From Takifugu bimaculatus (lineage: Eukaryota; Chordata; Actinopteri; Tetraodontiformes; Tetraodontidae), in the NCBI GenBank assembly GCA_004026145.2, contig CP034992.1, positions 7,932,154 through 7,996,153 on the forward strand: DNA of 64,000 bases, given 5' to 3'. The notes beneath the pieces are model-generated. The model was not told the origin of the DNA. It made no database searches and saw only the letters and a list, made by a program, of their open reading frames with translations. The position numbers were made by a program, and so were the translations under genes. Within the stretch, counting starts at the first letter, position 1. The number at the start of each line of letters is the position of its first letter. This document shows positions 46,480-58,232 of this stretch, piece after piece.

Positions 46480-46910
46480 AGGCTCCAGTAAATGGCCGTT
46501 CTGGCCAGAGAAACAGTCCGGGTGGGTCCAACATAACGACCGCGGCTCTGTGGTTCCGGAGGTGCATCGTGACGAAGGCAGAAGCACCAGCAGTTCTCCG
46601 GCGCAGCTTGGCTTCCCGGAACCTGCCGCTTTTCCAAATGCAGCATCTGCTTGTGCGCCCGCTTCCCCTTCTCTCCTCCCCGGACCGGCACCGACAGGTA
46701 GGACACCCTCGCACCCACCGAAAGCGGGCGATGGGGGTGGCAGATGTCCGTTAGGTCGGGGTAGATTTCGCTGATGGTCGCTGACGCGGGCAGATGAGGA
46801 GACGGTGACGCCGGGAGATTCCAGGAATCCCGGATCGTCGTCAGGAATGTCACGCTGGTGTCCATGAGACTGCAACAGGGACGCGCATTGCGCCGCAGGC
46901 AGATACAGCA
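46480..46910 (-). promoter_or_regulatory. CpG-rich patch, possible promoter or exon
   Basis: Richer in G+C and CpG than its surroundings. Three long overlapping minus-strand frames cross it, which is what high GC with few stops produces. On the minus strand GCGTCCCTGTTGCAG is acceptor-like and is followed by TCTCATGGACACCAGCG, opening a frame (from 46865). Downstream CGCTTTCG|GTGGGT is a possible donor. No protein family is recognised, so exon status is undecided. Confidence 0.3.
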
Positions 46911-48810
46911 GATGGATACTTGGTTCCATTCTACTTAATACTAATATCTCCTGCATCACCCGCAGTATGCATTAGATTTAAGCCGTCATCCTGCACTCAT
47001 TTCACAGCCTCGTTTGTCTTTTCTTCCCATTTGACAGCAATTTTTCGTGGAAAAGTTGACGTTAACATTAATCAAATTAATTAGCAGTTTTAGGGTTTCA
47101 GCTTTTAAGTGCAAATCCAGATTGACTGAACAGCACCGGAGGAAATATATTCATCCGAGTATCCTCTACTGTGCAGTAAATTCTAGTTACTCAACAGTTT
47201 TGTGTGTTCTTGTTTGTTTTAACGAGTATTAGAATGTTGCCGGATATCAGCAGGAGTTTTGGAGAAACAAAATACTTATTGTGCTTCTCAGCCTGTCCTG
47301 GAAGGTCACAAAAAAATGGAATAGAAGAGGATTGAAAAGGGAACACGGAAACACCCAGACTCCACGCAAACAGTGACAGATTAGCTATTATTTTAGCTGA
47401 GTTTTACTATGATCTCATATTTTGGGAAGCTGCAAGTTAGACAAACACATTTTAAGAGTCATTTGAAGGTCCCCTTTGAAGTTGAGCCATTTTTAATCAA
47501 GAGGACAGCAGAATGTGTCATGTGTCACTAATACTACGGTTTCCTACTGCAACGTTGTGATTACATCCATTTTAAACTCGTACAGTGATTCCCAGACGGT
47601 TCACATTGCCCCTATAGGACATCGTTCATCATTGGCCTTTTCCCAGGAAAAGTCGGAGCCGTTCGCTTGACAAAATGCTTCACTATCGTGAAAGCAGGTC
47701 GATGGCTGAACATCGAGAGACCACCTCGCTATTTTCTACTGGGCAGGCAGAGCGCAGTATCAAGCTGTCTGAGTCAACACGTAATTGGAAGTAGTGAGTT
47801 TGAGGAACGTTTCAGTTTTTTATTGTTTACAGGACGCAAGCGCCAATGCCGAGCTCCAAATTATGCTTAAGATGTTGTGTTTAAGCTTTGCTGAGGTGGT
47901 CCCCCCCCCCCCCCCCCCAACTCCAGCCCATATGTACACAACAATATTACTCCGATAATTCACCAGAACCTTCCTGAATATTGTGTTGCAGAGTTTATAT
48001 TCATCTCATTGTCTTTTTTACAGTTTTCTTTTTTTTACATCTGAATCCAAAGCAGGAACTTAACATCATTTTTTTTTTGCCATCCTTCTGTGGTGAATAA
48101 GCCTTATGGGAAAGCCTCCATTTATTGGGATGTGTCTCGGCACCGCTGGTTGCGTAACCTCCGTTTCCTCGCTGTGCGCGCTGATGAAAACTGCAGTGCT
48201 GCTCTGTTTAATCAAATCAACGGCAGCCGACACGAGCAGAAGCTGATCAGATTCTGCTTTTACACTAAAGACATTTCCCAGATTTGTCTGCGACGACAAG
48301 GATTTGCCTATTGTCTAAAGTCTCGCTGATGCGGCCCATATGGAAGAGAGGCACTTTTAGGCTAGAGTCCATTTCTAAATATAGTTCAGCGTGCACCCAT
48401 GCGTATCTGTGCACGTTTGTGTGAGAGAGCGTGCAAAGGGTTTTGGGGTACTATTTATTTACAGCTCAGCCTGTGGGAGATGGCCAGCAGAGAGGGCAGG
48501 GGGGCATGGGAAGACCTCCGCTCCGCCTCACGTGTCATCCTTTTTGAGTCCTCCTCTGTGTGTGGTTACATACACACTGTGTGTCGTGTCGACGCTGCTG
48601 AAAATAGATTCGGTTGCGACTGTAAGGAACAATCCCTGCTCCTGTACATTTCCAAGTGGAGGACAAGTCCTCCTTGAGCACAAGGATGCTGCTTGCAAGG
48701 GCCAACTCATTCATCACAAACTTTTACTGACTGTGATTTATCGTTTCCAGACACTTCATGGAAGTTGACAATTGTGCCAAAGTCGGTTCTTGCGAGAAAC
48801 TTAACAACAA
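46911..48810. other. Gene-free stretch
   Basis: No supported gene. A C18 homopolymer lies at 47901-47918. Frames near 48390-48770 overlap on both strands and are unconvincing. Confidence 0.5.
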
Positions 48811-48814
48811 CATC

Positions 48815-48890
48815 CTTTGTGAGGCACTTTGTGCTACCTAGCGTATGAAAAGTGCCATATAAATAAAGACTGAATTGAATTGAATTGAAA
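48815..48890 (+). mobile_element. 3' tail of a non-LTR retroelement
   Basis: GAGGCACTTTGTGCTACCTA, then AAAGTGCCATATAAATAAAG and a (TGAAT)n-type tail (about 48870-48888). This is the usual end of a dispersed fish retroelement family: a stem from GCACTTT/AAAGTGC, a polyadenylation-like motif and a short tandem tail. The 5' part is not recognisable. Confidence 0.5.
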
Positions 48891-49829
48891 CAAGTTTGGT
48901 GCATATTAACCTGATTACAACCTCATTTGAAAATGAATATTAAAGGCGCAGTGCAGCGTTTTGGGGTGGCGTGCAGGACACGCCCACTGGCCGCTGTGGC
49001 CAGGGAGGACGAAGCCACTGGTGCATCAGGTGCAACAAACATGGAGGCGCAAAGGAATGTCAATTTCTCCTGACATCATGATGTCATCACAAATGTGATA
49101 GGAAAATGGTCCAACGGGTCAGCAAATGCGTTGGACATGTCAAAAACCATTAAAGTCTCAGTGGATTCTAAGGTGATCCATTTCCAGTAACAAGGACCTT
49201 GTTGGGGGCCCATTTTAAAACCTCATCTGTCTTCTAACTGTGTTGTGTTGTTTCATTATTAGACCTGGATTGCAGTCTACTTGCTGCTTCTGTCAGACCA
49301 GCAATTTATGCGTCCAAACAGTACATGGTGAGGTTGTGAACACACCACGGTGTAATTACCGAGGGAATTTCAGTATCTGCTAGAACCGCGGGTGTTCCAC
49401 GGTGAGAATTTAACACTACAGAGAAAAGGAGCTGAACAAAAGAACTGATAATTCATCCAAAAATGAAAATGGACTCATTATCTAGTGAGAAAAGGCTGAA
49501 GGCGGAACAAAATCCTTTCACTGTTTACCGAAAGGTAAATAGACTTGCAGCAGCAAAATGGTGCCTCTTCAAAAGGAATAAAGGTGCTATGTTGTGAAAT
49601 CTGATGCCAGTTCTGTCACCTTTCCTTTGCCACATTGTAATTAGATATATTCCCAGCGCGGCGTTTCCTCAGCACTTTCTACCTGGAGAGAGATTTGTAT
49701 TTAAGTGTCTTGGTGTCCACCTCATTTGGTCCCCATAAACAGATAGATCTCACTGCTTTTATGCTATTAAATAACCAATAGAAATAAAATGACCACGGAA
49801 ATGAAGGCAGGTTCTCCCTCTGTCCACTG

Positions 49830-49841
49830 GCCCCCTGCTGT
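49830..49841 (-). promoter_or_regulatory. CTCF-like motif, minus strand
   Basis: On the minus strand ACAGCAGGGGGC fits CCASYAGRKGGC with one mismatch (first base). It faces the plus-strand motif at 14797-14808 across most of iars1. Confidence 0.35.
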
Positions 49842-52800
49842 TCATCCACCCTCAATAGGTATTAAACAGAAATGTGAACAATACGGGCTCTCATTATAGG
49901 AGGTCACGCTCGCAGGTACACATGACACACGCCCCTCCCTCCCGCTCTCCCTCGCCCTCCTTCCTCCACTCACTTCCTCCCTCCTTTAATTTGTTAAATA
50001 GACGGAGCCCCGCGTTGATGCCTCCTGTTCGTTCCTCTCAGTGCAGTTTCTCAACCTTTCAAGATGAGTTTGAAGGTAACAGATGTGCTCATCACGCCAG
50101 GCGGGAAAGCTCGACTTCATCTGCCGTCCGCCGCCGTTCCTGGCTGTTTAGGTTATATTTAGGGTCCCCTATGTCTACCAGATCGCCACTGCCAAAAGGA
50201 TTATCCGTGGGGAAACTTTCCTCGGCATCATTACCACATTCCTCCTCTGTCGCCTTTTTTCCTGTGAGTAAGTCTCTGTCTTACTGGTCTTTGATTTCAC
50301 CTGCATGGCTACTGTAGAGCATGCAAGGATTAGCTGGAAGCGCTTGACATTTTCTGAAATACTCCAGATTTACGCTCCTTTCCCATGCTTTGACTTGAGC
50401 TTTAAATACCGTAGCGACATTCAACCTCTACTGCAAGTATTAATGTGTCAGGCTGCTTTTGAAACGGGCTCAAGAGTCGGCAAAGCTCCCGAGCAGGACA
50501 TGGAAAGACATTAAAGACGTCCGGTTCACCACAATATGATCAGTATTTTCATACAGGCGTCAACATCCAGAGATCTGGATGGACATTAGTTCATTTAAGA
50601 ACTATGAGTCACATCAAAGGGACGTCTCTCTTTTAGAACCCCTGTTTCACAGATATTGGATGATGCAAATCGGTTTCAAACAGTAATATTGGCAAGAGTG
50701 AAAACGTGCGCACAGTTAAGCTCTGTTATATGTGTACGGTAATATGTCCACATCTGCAGGAAAGCCTCAGCGTTGAACGCTGCACAGCTCTGCGGCCGCT
50801 GCAGCTTCACTTTTATAGCTGGATGAACTCGTTAGGCAAGAAATCCAACATCATCATCATGGAGCTCTTCCTTTACAAGGGATAGTGCACATCGGTTCAT
50901 CTAAACCTGCTGACTTATTCAATTTGCCTGGAAGCTAAAATGCTCCCAAAATGGTGGACATTTAAAGCAGACCCAGAGTCCTCATCATTGTTGATTTCGG
51001 CACATGAAGAGAGCTCAGAGAACATTACGTGCTGGTCCAGCTGTCCTGCCATTTTCAGCGTAACTGACCACTTTAAAGGTAAACACAGTGAACTTTACGA
51101 CATCGGCAAACATTATAGCATCAGCCATCTAATCACTTTTCTATAAAGTAATTGTGTTAAACATGATTGACTGCACTATATAAATACGTTAAACATGAAT
51201 TGAAGTGCTTCCGGGAGCAAAAAGCAAAGACTACAAATACATTTTTGACATCAGTGTTTTACATCTTATGTCAACTCCCCCAGGAAAGCTTATCTGGCTT
51301 TCCCAGACCTAACCTAACATTTCCAATCATGCTACGTTGCATTTGGTTCAACCACATTTATGTTACAGAATCTTGTTTAGGTGTTTCGCTCCTTGCTGTC
51401 CGCTGCAACCAGAACTATCAGCGTCTCCCATCAAATGGATAAAATGTAGCTAAATGTAAAAATGTTAAACAAATATTCAGTGATAAAAAAAATGTTACAA
51501 ACTCAAAAAGAGGGGACATTTCAAACTTTACAAGAGCTCCTGGCACGTCTCATAGGCCCTCCCACTGCAGCACGCTTCACACGTGCTTTTTTCTGTACAT
51601 TTGTGACAGCTGTTCTCTATGCAAAACATTTAGGCGACATCCTTTCATGAATTATTACCCATCCCGCCGTACACGATGTTTTCTACAAGTCTATGTCCTG
51701 TTTCACCACCTTGGCCAGCTGTTCTACTGAACCATCCAGCAGCGTTCACTTTTATGCTAGTGGAAAACGCAACATTTCTGCAATGGCCACGCCCACGCCA
51801 CATTTCTGACCAATCGTGCAACAGTTGGCGGAAACCAGTCCAGAAAAAAGCTCTGCCTGGAGAACAAGCTGTGGGAACTCCCAAACTAGCCAAAAAATGG
51901 AAAAGCTAATTTTCCTCTTACAGCCCTGGGAGTGAGAACAGAGCATGTAAAAGCCTTAACTCTACCTTATATTACTTACAGCAGTTCATTTTTCATTGCT
52001 CTGTCAATTGGAAATGAAGCAACGGAGTAATTATGAGACATTTTCACACTTAAGTGAAGTTCTGGAGCTTTTGCCAAACTGCTGTTTATGTTTTTTATTG
52101 GTTGCAAACACCCTCCAAGCCTTGCAAAATGCCATTTCATTACAGGGCAATACTCACTGTAAATGTATTTTTATTTCACTCTTAAAAATGTTGAATTTTT
52201 AAGAGTTTGTATCAGTCCCTTGAGCTCACTAAAGACAACTGTTAATGTTTCATTGATAAAGAAATGTGGAGATTACCCGGTTTTGATAACTAAAGTGCAG
52301 CAGCCTGTCGTCCTCCCCAATAAATCTTCCAGAGAGCAGAACCTTACTACCGCCAGTCCCTGGAAAAACACAGCTTGTCGTCCTCTTACACAAATATAAG
52401 GAGTGAATGGAAAAATTCTGTTTGGCCAGTGGAAATAGCCCCTGAGAAAAAATAACCTGACCATGTTAATTCTGAGGCCGCAGACGAGTGTACCACATCC
52501 ATTAAAGTGCCGGGAGAGAGATACCATCAATGAACCCAAGCACTCATTCCAACAAAAAAAAGAACACAGGATGCAGCACAGAGAGGTTCTACCTCCAGTA
52601 CATGTCATTAATAATTACTATGGTTATTCTCTATCAAACAGCAAAACTAGAAAAGGCTGCTTTGGCCTTTAGGCTAATCAGCTACAGTTTATCACTATTT
52701 ATACGTACGTAAGTTATCTTCCAAAATTAGCGATACCCTCCATACACTCCATGAGTCCTCTTACACCCCCCCACTCTCTCACACACACACACACAGAAAG

Positions 52801-53091
52801 GTTCTCTTCCATTTCTCGCTTTTCTTTCTTTGTGTTTGCTTTGTTTATTTTTTCCTGGGTGTTTTCTATATTTCATCCAATAGACAGCACGGGTGCTATC
52901 TTATAATGGGATTTCGTTAGATAGTGGAACTTTGTCATGTGTTACCATGGTAATTCCTATTCAAGGAGAGTTATTTGTCTTATGTGTGAATTTGGGTCTG
53001 TGGGCCAAACTAGTTCCATTCTTATCATCAGGAAAGTTGACTGACAGATCAACATATTTCGAGTTCATCACTCATAATTGCTGTCTGGACA
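49842..53091. other. Gene-free stretch
   Basis: The longest plus-strand frame (49874-50317) is Ser/Pro-rich because of CCTCC-type composition and has no supporting splice sites. ACCTTTCAAGATGAGTTTGAAG|GTAACA near 50058 looks like a start and donor, but no downstream exon was found. Confidence 0.45.
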
Positions 53092-53556
53092 CATCCATCC
53101 ATCCATCATCCATCCATCATCCATCCATCCATCATCCATCCATCCATCATCCATCCTTCCTTCCACCATCCATCCATCCATCCATCCTTCCATCCATCCA
53201 TCCATCCATCATTCCTTCCATCCATCCATCCATCCATCCATCCATCCATCCATCCATCCATCCTTCCTTCCTTCCTTCCTTCCTTCCTTCCGCCATCCAT
53301 CCATCCTTCCTTCCTTCCTTCCTTCCACCATCCATCCATCCATCCTTCCACCATCCATCCATCCATCCATCCATCCATCCATCCTTCCTTCCTTCCTTCC
53401 TTCCTTCCTTCCTTCCTTCCTTCCTTCCGCCATCCATCCATCCATCCATCCATCCTTCCTTCCTTCCTTCCTTCCACCATCCATCCATCCATCCATCCAT
53501 CCATCCATCCATCCATCCATCCATCCATCCATCCATCCATCCATCCATCCTTCCAT
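53092..53556. repeat. Compound (CATC)n/(CTTC)n tetranucleotide array, 465 bp
   Basis: Blocks of ATCC units alternate with blocks of TTCC units. CCACCATCC or CCGCCATCC junctions recur at the TTCC-to-ATCC switches, which suggests duplication of whole ATCC+TTCC segments as well as slippage. It starts as ATCC with ATCATCC phase breaks and ends in a long uninterrupted ATCC run (53480-53550). All six-frame products (Pro-Ser-Ile-His and Asp-Gly-Trp-Met repeats) are spurious. Confidence 0.95.
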
Positions 53557-55500
53557 GTATGCTGTGTGGGCCATTGCAGCAGTGGTGATATTTCTGCGCT
53601 GATAATTCTATTGACCCAAGCTAAAGATGGATAACGTGCCGCCACTTTTACCAGAGTGGAGCCACTTGAACCAGTAGGCGTTGCGGCGCGGCAGTCTTTT
53701 TGCGGTTGAAGTCATTTGCAGTCAGACTGTCCATTGTAATGTCTCTGGAGAAGAGATCTGTGGGATTGTGAGTCCACCCAATCAGCACAGAGATCAATCA
53801 GCTCAGCCATCAGTCACGAGGTTTCACAACATAATGGTTGTCGTGGTAAAAGTTCTTGAATGGATGTAACAGCTTAGATATCTGTTTGAGTGCACAGCTA
53901 AGAGTCATGGTGATACAGTTCACAGGAGTTCACAGAGATCTTCCTTGTCATTAGAGTGATGATTAATGATGATGTGTTTTACTGTGTACAGTTAATTGGT
54001 CTAAAAGAGTACATATTGAAGTCTACTTTAAACTGCATTAGCATTGCAGTGGTTTAATGTATGGCAATACAGGCTCTATGACGCTGCTCTTTGGCTAGCT
54101 GAGCAACCAGTTGCTATAAATAACTAAAAGAAACAGCAAGTACAGTTGATGATATATTTTCCGAGTTACTTACATCGTTTACAGCATCATTCTTATTTCT
54201 TAAAGATTGTGTGTAATTATACAGATGGACATTTCTTGGAGATGTGTCGGCAATAGAAATGGTTAACAGCTCAGTTAAAACTGAGAAATAACAACTCATT
54301 CTGTTGCTCTTTGTTTTCCACTGAATTGGGAAAATGCAGACGTTGTGTAAGACGCTGGAATGTACCTGGCAGGTCACCACCCCACTGCAGGGCGCTAAAA
54401 CCTAGAGGCATTTCTGGTTTCCAATCAACCCATACGCCTTGTACGATGTCAGCAGCTTTACTTTTACTTTCTTTTTTTCTTTTTTTTGCATATTTTATCA
54501 CTTCATAAGCCCGCCGGGGAGTTTGCTATGGTCAGCAACCTTACATCTAACAGTCACTGAGCGTTGCTGGGGAGTGTTGCAGTGGGAAGGGATCTCTTCC
54601 CTCTTCCTGTCTCTCCTCATCCATCGACACATTGTTGAAGGTGTCTTTGCCCTTCATAAGCACATAGGAAGGATCATTCATGTGGTTCATAATTATAGAC
54701 TCTGTATGGATAATGATTCATCTGACCTGTATATGACCAACTACGCCTGAAAGTCGAAGCAGCAGCAGGTTAATCAATAATCCGGCAATATGTGGAAAAT
54801 CAGATTCATTTATTTGCCTGTATCTCTTCTTCTTTATTCCTGTGGCCATCCAGCAATCCTTCCCGGCTTTTTTAAATTCTTCAGTCAGTTTGCGGCAGTG
54901 AATCTGCAGCAGGCTAATTAACCTCTCATCATCATTACACAGCAGAGTTCTACCCTCTGCTTTAAATGTTCTCTTCTCTTTCTTTCTTCAGTTACATTGC
55001 AAATAAAAGGATCCTCATCAGTTTTAAAAATATACCCCTGCTCCTTCCTTTTATGTGATGAACTGTGCCAAACTGTATCATAGAAGAACATGCCCTTGGT
55101 GTGAGCGTGATAGGTTTGCACTGAAGCGCTGCAACAGCAACCAGCAGTAAGTGAGCAAGCTGACTATTTTGTGTATGATTTTGTAATTGTAGAACAGGTC
55201 AAAAAAACAGATCCCCTGTGTGTGTATGTGTGCGTGCGTGCGTGCACCCTTGTGTGCGCGTGCGTGTTTGGGGGCTGTACTTTCATGTGGGAGCCTATGC
55301 GAGCTACCGTTTCTCTCAGTGCCAGATCAGTTGCATAGCAACAATTACTTTTTAGAGCATAAAATATTTCAACACATACTGTGAACACTGCACACAACCC
55401 AAACTACAATTTTAAGTTGGAACGATTAGAAATAATTAGATTGGAGGTGATTTAAGAGTATTCACAGTGTAAACATGATAACTTTGTGTTAGTTGAGAGG

Positions 55501-55536
55501 ATTATTATTATTATTATTATTATTGTTGTTGTTGTT
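55501..55536. repeat. (ATT)n(GTT)n microsatellite
   Basis: About eight ATT units passing into four GTT units. Confidence 0.9.
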
Positions 55537-56229
55537 AATAACACCACCACTGATAAGTGGGGGTTTACTGTATGTTTTGTGAAATGTGACATCGCTGTGT
55601 TTGATTCCCTTTTAAAGTAACCCTGGATCCTTTAATTACAGACCGTCATGCTCATTACTGCTCTTTCTTGGTTAACCACTAAAAGCCCATTTTCACATTA
55701 CGATGTGAAAATGTTGATTGAAAGTGAAGAATTCACGTTCCTGTCATCATGTTGCAGAGCTCGCCTCAGATGAGGAGTTTGCTGCACTCCGAGCTAAGTG
55801 ATCTGCAGCTGCACCACAATCTCCACAATGTTGTTGGGTGGGAAAAAAAGTCACAACCAAAAGACTTTAAAGATTAATTGATTGTGAAGAATATATGCTG
55901 ATGTGAGCTGATAACTAATGACTTCCCTCTAAGGTCATTCTCCACTGTGTCAGCAGTTGCTACAATCCATTGCAAATGTGTCTGACATCCTAATGTATTT
56001 TTTTCAGACCTGGTGGCCACAGGTTTATTCCAGGCTGTAGAATTTTTCAGACGCTCCAACAGGCTGGATTCAGCAGCAGTCGGCACGAGCGACAGCCTGG
56101 TCTATGAAGATGTCACTTGCCGTGCTTCAAAACAGGAGTGAACGTTGCTCATGTTTAGATTTTTAAATTGATTTGTTCATTTCGTTGCTGCAACATTGCT
56201 GCAATCAAAACCTGCCAGTAATTTTCCAT

Positions 56230-56375
56230 TCAGCTTGCCAGCCGCTATCACTTCATCAGCTTAACCTCACTCCCCAGTATTTAAGCTGCTACTGCCCACT
56301 CGCTCTCAGCCAGATTGTTCTGTGCACTGCAATACAAAGCTCTGTCCCACCAGCCTCTGACTAACCTGATTTGAT
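56230..56375 (+). repeat. Possible interspersed-repeat fragment
   Basis: TTAACCTCACTCCCCAGTATTTAAGC followed by CTCTCAGCCAGATTGTTCTG and a Cys/Ser-type CT-rich stretch resembles the TATTTAA-containing end of a dispersed fish repeat I recall only roughly. No terminal repeats were located. Confidence 0.25.
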
Positions 56376-58182
56376 ATTTCCCCTGGGAAAAACACCTCTT
56401 GCTCTTTTTCTTCACCACAAATTCACCCCAACTTGTGCCTTTTATCTGCTGTACTTCTGGTTCAGCTTTACAGTAGAATCATAACATGCTAGTACAATCT
56501 AAATGGTTGTTTATCCACCACTTACAAACTTATACAGAACTGGTGCGACTGGTTTGCGTGGGACTGCTGAATTCCTCTTTAATTGTAATAAAACTGGAGC
56601 CCAGCTCATCGTTTGCCTTCATCTTAAAGCCAACTAAAACCTACATCAGGAAAGTTCTTGGGACATATGACCATATGCCAGGGAAACATGACAGTGGCTG
56701 ATTATCCCATTTACTTCCACTTCAAGGCCTCCCCCTGCCATCTGTGATACGTGGATTGGCAATGTCAAAGATTGACCAGTCTCTTTTATTCTTTTACCTT
56801 CTCAATTACCAGAGTACAAACTGGGAGAGGTGTCAGCCCTTAGTGTGATCAAGAGGGACCACTGCTGAAAAAGTTGAGTTTCACTTTCGATGAGCGTATT
56901 TACCTTTTAATTGCTGTACACTGAACTGTGTTCTCTGCCTTGTCATGTATTCCTGAGATTGACCCGGTGTAAAGGACTGCAAAGCTTGTCGCAAATGATC
57001 CCATGCTTCACCAGAAATATTGGGCTTTTAAAGAGATGCACGACACACTCGGCGCGTTCAGAGGGTTTTATATGACTGCCAATTGATTTTATGAAGAAAG
57101 TAATCACATCATGTTCCCTGGTCTGTAGCCATTGGATAACTAATGCACACCTCCGGCCCTCAGCTTCAGCTGAAGCATTTGCAGCCCTCACCTGTAAATG
57201 AGATAATCAATTGAACTGTTGACTGTGCCTGTACATTAGTATAAATGAAAAATTAGCATGTATTATTACCATATTGAATAGGAGTTTAATAACAATTTCC
57301 TAAACTCAATTCACCCTCAGTGGAGACGAGAGAGGTCGCTATCACTGCTCGGCTCAACGTTTCAAAGCTGTCACGCATATCAAAGATGAGATATTGTCTT
57401 TTATGTATTCAGAGCAGTAAATTGCGTTGATTGTCTATTGATAAAATTAAAATTTGCCACAGGGACCTCTGAGTTGGCCTTCTGTATTAGAATGAGGGGG
57501 GAGCTTTAGGTCAGCAGTCCATCAGTCTGTCAGGTACCGGCTGACATGCTGCTCATTTGATTTATTGACACCTTGAGATGGGAACAGAATGAAGGCAGTG
57601 ATGTTGGGCACGGACTAAGTCTAGATAATTGGATTATTTGGATATATGGATAGACACGTGGTTGAACCAAACTAGGTTTGTCAGCAGAAAGATACGATAG
57701 CAGATTTTGTATTAAACACAGGTTATTTTGGGTTACGTGTTTTCTTCATCACTGTAACGTCGCCCTCTCGTCTTTGGGTTTGGTATGCAGGGATCCTGTC
57801 AACCTGTAGATGGTGGGTGCATGTTCACACATGCGTTCTTGCGCAGCTTTAAGGCTCGTGCGTTTCCATTCTTCATGGTTAACCTTGGGAAGGAAGATAA
57901 GTTGCTCTTAAAGCGAGAACTGAGAAATTAACTCAGCAGTAGAGAGAGATACAAGAGAGGGAGAACTGGGCGGTTTGATGGGACCCTCAACACTACATGT
58001 GTCCCGTGATTAAAGAGAAACTCCGCCCACCTGGGCCCTCTAATGCATTTGAAGAGCGCAAACTCCAGCAACTGAGAATAGGGGAAAGTCAGTAAAATTT
58101 CTAAAAGTGCAACAGATTTGGGATTATTTTTTGAGGTGGGCAATGTCCCCACTTCAGTCACATGGATGACCAACATTAGATA

Positions 58183-58194
58183 AGAGAGAGAGAG

Positions 58195-58228
<34 letters not shown>
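58183..58228. repeat. (GA)n(GT)n compound microsatellite
   Basis: About eight GA units followed by about fifteen GT units. Confidence 0.93.

Positions 58229-58232
<4 letters not shown>

Larger units (their letters stand above)
53557..58180. other. Gene-free stretch
   Basis: No gene supported. Includes an (ATT)n(GTT)n tract at 55501-55536, a possible repeat fragment at 56230-56375 and an AT-rich, non-repetitive patch at about 57230-57480. Confidence 0.45.

Noticed and set aside
46120..46959. 279-codon minus-strand frame with a poly-Tyr run
   Set aside because: The Tyr run is the AAT microsatellite. The rest is one of three overlapping frames in a GC-rich patch, with no recognisable domain.
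49874..50317. 147-codon Ser/Pro-rich plus-strand frame
   Set aside because: Composition follows CCTCC-rich DNA; no conserved motif or linked exon.
53078..53645. Long frames of 121-231 codons on both strands (Ile-His-Pro-Ser and Met-Asp-Gly-Trp repeats)
   Set aside because: They are translations of the tetranucleotide array in different frames; none has flanking coding sequence.
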